Of a DNA stretch of 64,000 bases, positions 1 through 7,833 are shown piece after piece; position 1 is the stretch's first letter; each line of letters opens with the position of its first letter. This DNA is from an uncultured Muribaculaceae bacterium (GTDB taxonomy: Bacteria; Bacteroidota; Bacteroidia; Bacteroidales; Muribaculaceae), in assembly GCA_910586975.1 (NCBI GenBank), contig CAJUKX010000002.1, positions 1-64,000 of the forward strand, written 5' to 3'. The translations under genes were made by a program, and so were the position numbers. The notes under the pieces were generated by a model. It did no database searches. It had not been told where the DNA came from and saw only the letters and a list, made by a program, of their open reading frames with translations.

Positions 1-12
1 GACAATGAAAAT

Positions 13-112
13 GGCATTCGCAGAAAGCCGATTATACAAGCGTGTTGCCTATATATTCGGCTTCCTTGGCGGATGTCATATTCACGACACTTCGTGGAGC
101 ATCCCTGCGGAA
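13..112. repeat. Fragment of compound palindromic intergenic repeat (copy 1)
   Basis: Positions 13-40 match the left arm of the A module that is complete at 40732-40794 and 17033-17096. The following part (about 55-79) switches into the right half of the B module, a hairpin half ending GGATGTCAT, so this copy is a hybrid or deleted version. It lies just downstream of the stop codon of the minus-strand gene at 114-521. The other side is outside the window, so it cannot be seen whether this gap is convergent like the other copies. Confidence 0.7.
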
Positions 113-113
113 T

Positions 114-521
114 TTATTTTTTCTTTACAACGGTGCCGCGCAGGCGCAGGGTGAGTCGTTTTGACGACTTGGCTGTTGCCGAGCGGTAGCGCACGGTTAT
201 GTCCTTGTTGATATTACCTTTTTGGCCCTTGGGCAGGAAGGTAATTTTCACGTTTCCGCTATCGCCGGCGGCGATGGGCTTCACGGGATACTCGGGGCGA
301 GTGCAGCCACAGCCGGTTGTCACCGACAGTATTGCCACAGGCTCGTCGGCCGTGTTTACAAACTTATATTCATGTACCACAGGGGCGTGGTCATCGCTGA
401 TTGTACCGAAATCAAATGAATTTTCGGCAAACTGCAGCAGATGGCTTCTATTGGCCGACAGCAGGGTGATACCCAAAGCCACGGCAATCAGAGTGATAAA
501 AATGTATTTTAATGATTTCAT
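114..521 (-). CDS. DUF1573 domain exported protein
   Basis: The 135-residue product has an N-terminal hydrophobic segment (about residues 5-22) acting as signal peptide or membrane anchor, followed by a single DUF1573 immunoglobulin-like domain (about 30-130). The family's typical Gly-Cys-Gly-Cys core is visible at about residues 70-73, preceded by the FDFGTI stretch. DUF1573 proteins are very common in Bacteroidetes and their function is not known. The start codon overlaps the stop of the upstream MeaB-type gene by 4 bp (ATGA), so it is probably the last gene of the rnz-tadA-lpxB operon. The family call is secure; no biochemical role is claimed. Confidence 0.88.
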   Translation of the reverse strand: MKSLKYIFITLIAVALGITLLSANRSHLLQFAENSFDFGTISDDHAPVVHEYKFVNTADEPVAILSVTTGCGCTRPEYPVKPIAAGDSGNVKITFLPKGQKGNINKDITVRYRSATAKSSKRLTLRLRGTVVKKK

Positions 522-1630
522 TTTTTAATATCGTTGAAATATCGGTCGAGCACCTCGCGTGCGGCGGTGAAAGAACTGCGGCGGTTTGACTCAACCTCGC
601 GGTCGAGCTTGAGCAGTGTGGCTGCGATATCGGCGTCGTTGTAGAAGTGCGACCTCAGTTGTTCGTCTATTGTCTCATACATCCAGTAGCGGGCCTGCTG
701 ACGGCGCTTTTGGTCAAAGAATCCGTTATCTTTTACAAATTTGAAGTAACGGTCTATCATGTCCCACACCTCGGGTATTCCGAGCTCGAAATAGCCCGAA
801 TATGTGAGCACTTCGGGTTTCCAGCCCGAGGGTGTTGGCGGAAACAGCTGCAACGCGCTCCTGAACTGAGCCTGCGCAAGCTGTGTGCGAGGAATATTGT
901 CGCCGTCGGCCTTGTTGATCACTATACCGTCGGCCATTTCCATAATACCGCGCTTTATGCCCTGCAGCTCGTCGCCCGTACCGGCCACCTGAATGAGCAG
1001 GAAGAAGTCGACCATGGAGTGTACGGCAGTCTCGCTCTGGCCCACGCCCACGGTCTCAACAAATATGTTGTTGTAGCCGGCGGCCTCGCACAGCACAATG
1101 GTCTCGCGGGTCTTGCGGGCCACACCGCCAAGGCTGCCTGCCGAGGGACTGGGGCGGATGAATGCGTTGGGATGTACCGACAGCTTCTCCATGCGGGTCT
1201 TGTCGCCAAGGATCGAACCCTTGGTACGCTCGCTCGACGGGTCGATGGCGAGCACTGCAAGGCGTGCCTCGGGGTCTTTGAGCACATGCAGACCGAATAC
1301 GTCTATCGAAGTTGATTTTCCTGCGCCGGGCACACCGGTAAGGCCTATGCGTTTTGACTTTCCGGAATATGGCAGGCATTTCTCAATCACCTCCTGTGCA
1401 CGTGCATAGTGGTCGGGGGCGGTAGACTCTATCAGGGTCACGGCACGCGAGAGCATGGTGACATCGCCCTTGAGTATGCCCTCTACAAGCTCCGAAACCT
1501 CGGGGATGGGCTTGCGGCGGCGTCCGCGCTGCATATAGGGGTTTACGCTCGGGGGCTGAACCACACCGCTGTTCACAGTGAGGCCGGCAAATTGCGAATC
1601 GTTTTCGGGATGGTGGTGCGTATCAGTCAT
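518..1630 (-). CDS. meaB: Methylmalonyl-CoA mutase-associated GTPase MeaB (ArgK family)
   Basis: A 370-residue P-loop GTPase of the MeaB/ArgK family. The Walker A motif GVPGAGKS is at about residues 99-106, and the base-recognition motif NKAD is in the C-terminal half. A VETVGVGQSE segment typical of the family sits at about 190-200. MeaB proteins protect and load the adenosylcobalamin of methylmalonyl-CoA mutase, which Bacteroidales use in the succinate to propionate route. The mutase genes are not in this window. It lies 39 bp after the phosphatase gene and overlaps the DUF1573 gene. The N-terminal 40 residues (His- and Arg-rich) are an extension of unclear role. Confidence 0.93.
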   Translation of the reverse strand: MTDTHHHPENDSQFAGLTVNSGVVQPPSVNPYMQRGRRRKPIPEVSELVEGILKGDVTMLSRAVTLIESTAPDHYARAQEVIEKCLPYSGKSKRIGLTGVPGAGKSTSIDVFGLHVLKDPEARLAVLAIDPSSERTKGSILGDKTRMEKLSVHPNAFIRPSPSAGSLGGVARKTRETIVLCEAAGYNNIFVETVGVGQSETAVHSMVDFFLLIQVAGTGDELQGIKRGIMEMADGIVINKADGDNIPRTQLAQAQFRSALQLFPPTPSGWKPEVLTYSGYFELGIPEVWDMIDRYFKFVKDNGFFDQKRRQQARYWMYETIDEQLRSHFYNDADIAATLLKLDREVESNRRSSFTAAREVLDRYFNDIKK

Positions 1631-1669
1631 GGCATGTGTTCTTTTTCCACAAAGTTAGCAATTTTTTTC

Positions 1670-2179
1670 TTATAAACAGTCCACAAGGTGATTTATGCCG
1701 TCTTCGAGCATATCGAGGACCAGTTCAAAGCCCTCGGCACCTTCGTAGTAGGGGTCGGGAATGCACTGATATGTGGTGGTGAGATTGTGCACAAGGTCAA
1801 TCATCGGCACAATCTTTTCCTCAGCCTCGGGCGACGGAGCCAGCTCGCGCAGATCAGAGATATTGCCCGAATCCATACCGATAACGAGGTCGAAATCCTC
1901 AAAATCGTAAGAGCGCACCTGGCGGGCGTGGTGTGTAAGCTCATATCCGCGTCGGCGTGCATGCACCCTCATGCGTTGGTCGGGCAGCTGCCCCACATGC
2001 CACGCGCCTATGCCGGCCGAGTCTATCTCAAACCGGTGGGCTAAGCCGCGCTCCTCCACTATACTGTGCATGATGCCGTCGGCGGCCGGCGAGCGGCATA
2101 TATTGCCAAGGCACACAAAGAGTATCCTTATCTTATCCTTGCCACGCAGGGCGGCTAATTTTTCCTGTGTAGTTTTCAT
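1670..2179 (-). CDS. Low-molecular-weight protein-tyrosine-phosphatase
   Basis: A 169-residue protein with the LMW-PTP signature CLGNICRS near the N-terminus: nucleophile Cys23 and Arg29 of the CX5R loop. The general-acid DPYY motif is near residue 142. The family hydrolyses phosphotyrosine in cytosolic proteins; in bacteria many members act on exopolysaccharide-assembly tyrosine kinases, but no such kinase is nearby. The start ATG overlaps the lpxB stop by 4 bp, so translation is probably coupled. About 15 residues precede the usual family start, a small extension. Confidence 0.93.
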   Translation of the reverse strand: MKTTQEKLAALRGKDKIRILFVCLGNICRSPAADGIMHSIVEERGLAHRFEIDSAGIGAWHVGQLPDQRMRVHARRRGYELTHHARQVRSYDFEDFDLVIGMDSGNISDLRELAPSPEAEEKIVPMIDLVHNLTTTYQCIPDPYYEGAEGFELVLDMLEDGINHLVDCL

Positions 2180-3303
2180 TGTGAGATGTCGTTTATGATT
2201 ACGTCGGCCGCATTATCGGCACAATCCTCAGTGCCGAGTTTGGCACGCATGAAATTGTAACCGGCCAACTGACGGGCGCGGGCTTCGGAATTGTCGGGTG
2301 TAAGCGCGCGCAGCTCGGCCGCCACGCCCTCGGTGGTGCAGAAGTGCAGCAGCATCTCGGGTATGATGGCCTTGCCGCTGATGAGGTTTGGCAGGGTAAC
2401 GAAGTCCACACTGAGTATGCGCTTCATCATGTTGTATGCCACCTTTGAGCCGTTTGAGCGGTACATGGCCACCTGCGGCACTCCGGCCAGCGCGGCTTCA
2501 AGGCTCGCCGTGCCCGATGTAACGAGCGCGGCATGGGCATGGGCGAGCAGGCTGTGGGTCTGGTCGCGTATTACGGTGAATTTGGTAAGACCTTGGTAGA
2601 AATCGTCGGGAATTCCGGGCGCTCCGCCCACCACTATGGTATATTGCGGGAACTGACGCGCCACGGCATCCATCACGGGCAGGTTGCAGCGAATCTCGCC
2701 GCGACGGCTGCCCGGCAGCAGGGCTATGATGCGGTGGTCGCGCAGGCGGTTGGTCTTCAGAAAAGTCTCGCGCGAGGGAGCTTCGGCAATGGCATGGTCC
2801 ATCTCCTCAAGCGACGGATTGCCTACATACACAGCGCCGTCGTAGCCGTTCTCCCTGTACCACTGTGGTTCAAAGGGCAGTATGCACAGCATCTTGCGCA
2901 CCAGTCGACGGATGCTCTTTATGCGCCACTTCTTCCACGCCCATATCTTGGGCGAGATGAAGTAGTACACCGGAATATTGAGCTTTTTGGCTTCCTTGGC
3001 CACCTTGAGGTTGAAACTCGGATAGTCTGCCAGAATCAGTGCATCGGGTTTCTCGGCGCGGAGCGACTCCTTGGCCGTGCGCAGATTGCGGAATATGGGG
3101 CCAAGATGACGCAGCACCTCGCTGAAGCCCATATAGGCCATGTCGCGGTAATGTATAACCGGCGCCACACCGGCCTCGGCGGCCATGAGGTCACCGCCTA
3201 TTATGGTGAATTGCGCATCGGGCTGCCGGCGGCTTATCGCGTTGATGAGCCTTGATGCGTGGAGGTCGCCCGAAGCCTCTCCGGCTATAAGCATATACTT
3301 CAT
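2176..3303 (-). CDS. lpxB: Lipid-A-disaccharide synthase LpxB
   Basis: LpxB condenses UDP-2,3-diacylglucosamine with lipid X to form the lipid A disaccharide at the inner face of the cytoplasmic membrane. The product starts MKYMLIAGEASGDLHAS, the characteristic LpxB N-terminus, and continues through the family segments DYPSFN, ISPKIWAWKK and LLPGSRRGEI to about 375 residues. A longer open frame extends to 3495 but its extra 64 residues resemble nothing and overlap tadA. The ATG at 3303 overlaps the tadA stop by 4 bp, which supports this start. Confidence 0.96.
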   Translation of the reverse strand: MKYMLIAGEASGDLHASRLINAISRRQPDAQFTIIGGDLMAAEAGVAPVIHYRDMAYMGFSEVLRHLGPIFRNLRTAKESLRAEKPDALILADYPSFNLKVAKEAKKLNIPVYYFISPKIWAWKKWRIKSIRRLVRKMLCILPFEPQWYRENGYDGAVYVGNPSLEEMDHAIAEAPSRETFLKTNRLRDHRIIALLPGSRRGEIRCNLPVMDAVARQFPQYTIVVGGAPGIPDDFYQGLTKFTVIRDQTHSLLAHAHAALVTSGTASLEAALAGVPQVAMYRSNGSKVAYNMMKRILSVDFVTLPNLISGKAIIPEMLLHFCTTEGVAAELRALTPDNSEARARQLAGYNFMRAKLGTEDCADNAADVIINDISQ

Positions 3304-3746
3304 ACTCGGCGTTGCTTGAAAAAGTTTACAATAATATCGCGGCACTCGTCGGCCAGCACGTCCCATACCACCTCGGCCTTGGGATGGAAAGGCGAAGACG
3401 AGCATATTGTCGAAAAACCGCGCCGGGCATCGCGTGCGCCTATCACTACACGCCCCAGCTGACTCCAACCTATTGCGCCGGCGCACATCACACACGGCTC
3501 AAGGGTCACGTACAACGTGGCATCGGCCAGGTATTTGGCATCGCGTTCGGCGGCGGCGGCAGTTATGGCCTGCATCTCGGCATGGGCCGTAACGTCGCGC
3601 AGGGTCTCGGTGAGGTTGTGTCCGCGGCCCACTATGCGTCCGCCGCTCACCACTATGGCGCCCACGGGTATCTCGCCGTCGGCAGCGGCCTTGCGTGCTT
3701 CGGCCAGGGCCAGACGCATGTATCTTTCGTCGTCGGCAGTGGTCAT
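3300..3746 (-). CDS. tadA: tRNA-specific adenosine deaminase TadA
   Basis: TadA converts adenosine to inosine at the wobble position (A34) of tRNA-Arg(ACG). The 148-residue product carries the zinc-dependent cytidine-deaminase fold: HAE (residues 55-57, with zinc ligand His55 and catalytic Glu57) and PCVMC (84-88, zinc ligands Cys85 and Cys88). It sits between rnz and lpxB with 4-bp stop/start overlaps on both sides, so it is firmly inside the operon. A generic nucleoside deaminase is the only alternative, but the length and motif spacing fit TadA. Confidence 0.93.
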   Translation of the reverse strand: MTTADDERYMRLALAEARKAAADGEIPVGAIVVSGGRIVGRGHNLTETLRDVTAHAEMQAITAAAAERDAKYLADATLYVTLEPCVMCAGAIGWSQLGRVVIGARDARRGFSTICSSSPFHPKAEVVWDVLADECRDIIVNFFKQRRV

Positions 3747-4660
3747 AGCAGGTCAATTTTCATACCCTCGCGGGCTGCGATGATCTCGCCGCTGAATGTG
3801 GTGGCGGCCTCCTTCGCAAACAGCGAGTCGTCATAATAACTTTTGGAATAATGCCCCAATATGAGCCGGCGGGCACCGGCCAGAGTGGCTATGCGTCCGG
3901 CCTGCGAGGCGGTGGAATGGCCGCGCGGACCGGCCTTCACCAACTTGTCGTCGAGGTATGTCGATTCGTGATACAAGGTATCCACGCCCTCCACGCACTC
4001 GGCCACCTTGGTATTAAACATGGTGTCGGAGCAGTAGGCGTAGCTCATCTGCGGGTCGGCGTCGGTGGTTATAAGCTCGTTGGGCACCACGGTGCCGTCG
4101 GGCTTCACGTAGTCGGCGCCGTCCTTTATCAGCGGCAGCTGCGCTATGGGAATCTGCAGGAATTTGACCATATCGCCCTTGAGGTGGCGCTGCTTGGGTT
4201 TCTCCTTGAAAAGATAACCTACAGCCGGCACTCGGTGGTAGAGCGGAAAGGTCTCTACTGTGAGCGAGCGGTCGTCGAGCACTATGCCGCGGGCCGGCTC
4301 TATCACGTCGTAGACTATATCGTAGGAGGTATCGCGGCAAAACACATCCATTATCTTGCGCAATATGTCTACACCCTCCTTGAAGGTATGCACCACTATG
4401 GTGCCGCCGGTATCGTGCAGCGCCAGGGTAGACAGCAGTCCGGGCAGCCCCAGGAAGTGGTCACCGTGCAGGTGTGAGATGAATATGTGGTTGAGACGCG
4501 AGAACTTGAGCCGCATCTTGCGGAACTGGAGCTGGGCGCCCTCGCCGCAGTCTATCATCATCAGATGGTCGCGGAAGTCAACCACCTGGCACGACGGCAG
4601 ATGCTGCTCGGTTGGCGTGGCCGATCCACACCCCAGTATATTTATTTGAAATTTGCTCAT
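3743..4660 (-). CDS. rnz: Ribonuclease Z
   Basis: RNase Z is the endonuclease that removes the 3' trailer of pre-tRNAs. The 305-residue product has the metallo-beta-lactamase motif SHLHGDH (His63, His65, Asp67, His68), the GHSTASQ loop and the late LGHYSKSY motif typical of the short form of the enzyme. It is the first gene of the minus-strand operon ending at 114. A promoter sits so close to the ATG that the mRNA is probably leaderless (see 4665-4696). Confidence 0.95.
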   Translation of the reverse strand: MSKFQINILGCGSATPTEQHLPSCQVVDFRDHLMMIDCGEGAQLQFRKMRLKFSRLNHIFISHLHGDHFLGLPGLLSTLALHDTGGTIVVHTFKEGVDILRKIMDVFCRDTSYDIVYDVIEPARGIVLDDRSLTVETFPLYHRVPAVGYLFKEKPKQRHLKGDMVKFLQIPIAQLPLIKDGADYVKPDGTVVPNELITTDADPQMSYAYCSDTMFNTKVAECVEGVDTLYHESTYLDDKLVKAGPRGHSTASQAGRIATLAGARRLILGHYSKSYYDDSLFAKEAATTFSGEIIAAREGMKIDLL

Positions 4661-4664
4661 ATTG

Positions 4665-4696
4665 CAAAGTTAACAAATTTCGCTGAGGTTTGGCAA
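4665..4696 (-). promoter_or_regulatory. Promoter of the rnz operon, probably giving a leaderless mRNA
   Basis: Read on the minus strand there is TTG (4694-4696), a 21-nt spacer, then TAACTTTG (4672-4665), matching the Bacteroidetes -33/-7 consensus. Only four bases (CAAT) separate the -7 box from the rnz ATG at 4660, so transcription should start at or within a few bases of the start codon. Confidence 0.72.
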
Positions 4697-4726
4697 GTTT
4701 TAAGGCTGTTTATAAGCTCTATGACG

Positions 4727-5944
4727 TTAACGGCGGCCGCCGAAGAGGTCTTTAAGGCCGTCCATGTCGAATGTGAGGGTGAAACGCAGTGTCTGGTCCA
4801 GCGGCGAGCTTTGTGCGGTGGCAAGCATATACGAGGCATCAAGGCGCACCACGTTGAGCGAGAATCCGGCACCGGCAGCGAAGTACTGGCGGTTGCCCTT
4901 CATGGCATTCTCATAGAAATAGCCCGCACGCAGGAAGAACTGATTGTTGTAGCTGTATTCGCCGCCAAAGCTCCACATTATCTCGCGCAGCTCCTCTTTG
5001 AATCCGCCCGGCGCGTCGCTGAACGACTTGAATATGCCGGTGAAGGGCGACATGTCTTCCCAGTCGGCCAATGCGTCGGCATACTCCTTCTGTCCCTCGG
5101 GAGTCTGCATGTCGTAGTCCATCTGGCGGGGTTTGGCCGGCACGAGCAGCTTGTTGAGGTCGAGGTTGAGCGACAGGTTATGATAGTCGGCCAGGGGGAA
5201 TGTGAACGATGTACCCAGACGCAGGTTGGTAGGCAGGAACGCGGGGTCCTCGCCGTTGTTGTATGCCACTTTGGTACCGATGTTCGATATATTCCAGCCC
5301 CACGACCACTGGCACTCGTTGCGGCCGATGATGGGATAAGAGGTGTAGTAGCCCGCTATGTCGGCCGAGAATGCCGATGCGCCCGTCGACTGATCGCCGG
5401 CGTATGAGTCGGAGAAGCCGAGGTCTGAGTAGATGTAGCGGAATACCACGCCCATAGAGAATTTCTCCGACAGCTTGCGCGAGTAGCCCACATCAAACGA
5501 CATTTCGTAGGGATTAAGGCTCTGCACGGCCTCGCCGCTCATGCCGTTCTGAGTCACTTCGCCCAGCGAGAAGTAGCGCAGCGATGCACTCAGGGCCTGA
5601 TTGTCCTGCGAGCCCAGCTTCCAGTAGCCGGCAAGGTTGGCCAGAAAGATGTCGTTGACGAGTTTGCGCAGCCACGGGGTATAGCTCAGCGACACCGATG
5701 CGTTTGAATAGGCAAAGGCGTACTTCGAGGGATTCCAGAACTGCGAGTTGGCATCGGGGTCGGTGGCCGCACCGAGGTCGCCCATCGACGCGCCACGCGC
5801 ATCCGGAGCTATGCTCAGCGATGTCACACCCGTCTGTATGGGGTTGAATTCATTTTTCATGGTGTTGCCGTCATCAGCCCATGCTGTGTGCACCGACATA
5901 GCCATCAATGCGATAAGGAGAGATATATTGCGGAGTAGATTCAT
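4727..5944 (-). CDS. porV: Type IX secretion system outer membrane protein PorV
   Basis: The 405-residue protein begins with a signal peptide (about residues 1-23, ending in a TAWA-D type site) and is rich in alternating beta-barrel strands ending in an aromatic-rich C-terminus. The early NPIQTGVTSLSIAPDARG and GAATDPDANSQFWNPSKYAF stretches are characteristic of PorV/LptO. In the T9SS, PorV is the outer-membrane barrel that takes cargo released from the translocon and passes it to the attachment complex with PorU. It stands alone here, 66 bp upstream of the rnz start. Several proteins in the window carry T9SS-like C-terminal tails, which fits. PorQ is a less likely alternative. Confidence 0.88.
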   Translation of the reverse strand: MNLLRNISLLIALMAMSVHTAWADDGNTMKNEFNPIQTGVTSLSIAPDARGASMGDLGAATDPDANSQFWNPSKYAFAYSNASVSLSYTPWLRKLVNDIFLANLAGYWKLGSQDNQALSASLRYFSLGEVTQNGMSGEAVQSLNPYEMSFDVGYSRKLSEKFSMGVVFRYIYSDLGFSDSYAGDQSTGASAFSADIAGYYTSYPIIGRNECQWSWGWNISNIGTKVAYNNGEDPAFLPTNLRLGTSFTFPLADYHNLSLNLDLNKLLVPAKPRQMDYDMQTPEGQKEYADALADWEDMSPFTGIFKSFSDAPGGFKEELREIMWSFGGEYSYNNQFFLRAGYFYENAMKGNRQYFAAGAGFSLNVVRLDASYMLATAQSSPLDQTLRFTLTFDMDGLKDLFGGRR

Positions 5945-6079
5945 AATTCTATTTCTATGCTAATTCTGTGCTTAACACATTATATAACTGAAAAATTACG
6001 GTTTTATTGTGCAAGCCGTCATTTTACGGTACTTGAAATATATTTTTGCCTATCGCAACATTTTCTCAAAATTATTCAT

Positions 6080-6087
6080 TAAATTTG
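6080..6087 (+). promoter_or_regulatory. Candidate -7 box (TAAATTTG) upstream of the SIS isomerase gene
   Basis: The octamer matches TAnnTTTG and lies 8 bp before the MITE-like element at 6096, so the element would be transcribed as 5' leader. No good -33 TTTG is found at 19-21 nt, so this is only a moderate call. Confidence 0.4.
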
Positions 6088-6095
6088 TGTTTTAA

Positions 6096-6210
6096 AGAGT
6101 GTGTTTACTTTTAACTCGCCTTAAGGCTGTGAGGATTAATGCGAAACTCATAAAACAAATACATTCTTTAATTAACACTTAAATCGTGTGTTAAAAGTAG
6201 AACACACTCT
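6096..6210. mobile_element. MITE-like element, short copy, ending 14 bp before a start codon
   Basis: The 115-bp element is bounded by terminal inverted repeats of about 20 bp: AGAGTGTGTTTACTTTTAAC on the left and its near-perfect reverse complement on the right, with one extra base. The interior matches the two ends of the 204-bp copy at 57591-57794 but lacks that copy's central hairpin (about 95 bp). There is no coding capacity. No clear target-site duplication is seen. In both copies the right end lies just before an ATG (here 6225). Confidence 0.72.
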
Positions 6211-6224
6211 AATTATTATAAAAG

Positions 6225-6824
6225 ATGAACGTCAAGCAGTCAATGCGCGAAATCTTGCAAGCAGAGAGCCGCGCTATAGCAGAGATTCCTGTCACCGACC
6301 AATACGAGCGTGCCGTGGATTTAATAGTGGAACACGTACATCGCCGCCACGGCAAACTCATCACCTCGGGGATGGGTAAAGCCGGGCAGATTGCCATGAA
6401 TATAGCCACCACTTTTTCGTCTACCGGCACTCCGGCCGTGAATCTCCACCCGTCTGAGGCTCAGCACGGCGACCTGGGCGTGATGCAGCCCGACGACGTG
6501 TTGATGCTGATTTCAAATTCGGGCAAGACCGACGAGATAATACAGCTCGTAAACCTTGCCCGCGGCCTGTATCCGCAGGTGCCGCTCATAGTGATTACCG
6601 GTGGTGTCGACAGCCCGCTGGCACACATGGCCGACATTGCCCTGTTCACCGCGCCCGCGCCCGAGGTATGCCCCCTGGGCCTTACGCCCACCACCTCCAC
6701 CACCATGATGACCGTGATAGGCGATGTACTGGTGGTGAACGTGATGAACAAGATTGGTTTCTCGCGCGCCGATTATGCCAAACGCCACCACGGCGGCTAT
6801 CTGGGCCAGGTAAGCCGCTCATGA
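6225..6824 (+). CDS. SIS-domain sugar-phosphate isomerase (KpsF/GutQ family, CBS-less)
   Basis: A 199-residue protein consisting of one SIS domain: TSGMGKAGQIA (about 45-56), HPSEAQHGDLG and SNSGKTDE. These are shared with D-arabinose-5-phosphate isomerases that convert ribulose-5-phosphate to arabinose-5-phosphate for Kdo synthesis. Full-length KpsF/KdsD enzymes add two CBS domains, which are absent here; SIS-only members are known in Bacteroides. Kdo or capsule sugar supply is therefore the likely role, by family inference. The start is immediately downstream of the MITE-like element; the PfkB-like gene follows 30 bp later. Confidence 0.85.
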   Translation: MNVKQSMREILQAESRAIAEIPVTDQYERAVDLIVEHVHRRHGKLITSGMGKAGQIAMNIATTFSSTGTPAVNLHPSEAQHGDLGVMQPDDVLMLISNSGKTDEIIQLVNLARGLYPQVPLIVITGGVDSPLAHMADIALFTAPAPEVCPLGLTPTTSTTMMTVIGDVLVVNVMNKIGFSRADYAKRHHGGYLGQVSRS

Positions 6825-6854
6825 ACACCCCCGGCACACAAACGTTGTATTCTT

Positions 6855-7763
6855 ATGAAAAAAATTATCTGCATAGGCGAATGCTCGCTTAACATAGTAT
6901 TTGACGGCGCGGCTCCGGCAGGTGCCATACCCGGCGGACGTGTAGCTGCCGCCGCCTCGCTCATGGCCCGCGAGGGGCTGCCCGTTGTAATGGCCTCTGA
7001 AGCCTCCACCGACTTTGTAGGCGACACCATAGTGAAATCGCTCACCGATGCCGGCGTGGATGTTTCTTCGGTCGACCGCTTCACCGAGGGCCGCTCGCCC
7101 CTGATGATTTTCTCCGAAAACCCCGACGGCACCACTCGCATCACCCGCTACGAGGACTATACCGACGACGCATTCGACATAGTATGGCCGCGCGTCGACG
7201 ACGACTCGGTGGTGATATACGGCGGCTACTACACCCTCGACCGCCGCATGCGCAGCCACATGGTGCCATTTCTCAACCACTGCGCCGAGCGCGGTGCCGT
7301 GATGATATACCTGCCCGGATTCCTTGCCATACAGGAGAGCCGCATCACACGCGTCATGCCCGCAATTCTCGAGAACCTTGAGCTTGCTCACATCGTCATT
7401 GCCCGCAACAACGACATGAAGATGATTTTCGGCATTGACAGCGGCAGCCGCTGCTACTGCGACCATATCGACTTCTACTGCCGCTCCATGATAGGCATCG
7501 ACACCGCCTGCCGCCAACTCACCTACTACAGCGGCAAGGAAATGAGCCGGCTCGACATACCCGAGGCCGTGTGCGAGACCATGACATGGAACGCCGGAGT
7601 TGTGGCCGGTGTGGCCGGCGCTATATTCGAAAACGGCATCACACCCGACCGCCTGAACGCACCCGACGCACCCCTGCGCGAACAGATACTCACAGCCGCC
7701 GCACGCTCTGCCACAGTGGCCGCACGCGCACTCACGCAGCAATGGCAAAAGAAAGTTAAATAA
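6855..7763 (+). CDS. PfkB-family carbohydrate kinase-like protein lacking the catalytic Asp
   Basis: The 302-residue sequence has a PfkB (ribokinase) fold: IGECSLNIVF at the N-terminus, PGGRVAAAA (about 26-34) in the sugar-binding region and an ATP-site-like C-terminal third. The signature GAGD, whose Asp is the catalytic base, reads NAGV (246-249), so phosphotransfer may be impaired or the protein may be a regulatory pseudokinase. The substrate cannot be predicted. It follows the SIS isomerase gene by 30 bp, suggesting co-transcription, and ends 37 bp before the pheT promoter box. Confidence 0.8.
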   Translation: MKKIICIGECSLNIVFDGAAPAGAIPGGRVAAAASLMAREGLPVVMASEASTDFVGDTIVKSLTDAGVDVSSVDRFTEGRSPLMIFSENPDGTTRITRYEDYTDDAFDIVWPRVDDDSVVIYGGYYTLDRRMRSHMVPFLNHCAERGAVMIYLPGFLAIQESRITRVMPAILENLELAHIVIARNNDMKMIFGIDSGSRCYCDHIDFYCRSMIGIDTACRQLTYYSGKEMSRLDIPEAVCETMTWNAGVVAGVAGAIFENGITPDRLNAPDAPLREQILTAAARSATVAARALTQQWQKKVK

Positions 7764-7800
7764 AACCGACCAAAACTCATACATTTTTTGTAAAATTTTG

Positions 7801-7808
7801 TAACTTTG
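7801..7808 (+). promoter_or_regulatory. Promoter -7 box of pheT (TAACTTTG)
   Basis: A perfect TAnnTTTG box 25 bp before the pheT ATG at 7834. TTTG motifs occur just upstream (7787-7790 and 7797-7800) but not at the standard 19-21 nt distance, so the -33 part is uncertain. Confidence 0.55.
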
Positions 7809-7833
7809 CATTTTGAAAAGTAAAAATGCAATC

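Noticed and set aside
3304..3495. 64-residue N-terminal extension of LpxB
   Set aside because: It overlaps tadA in another frame and lacks similarity; the ATG at 3303 begins the conserved sequence and overlaps the tadA stop.
7813..7833. TTG start of pheT 21 bp upstream
   Set aside because: The family starts at MNISYKW, which is encoded from ATG 7834.
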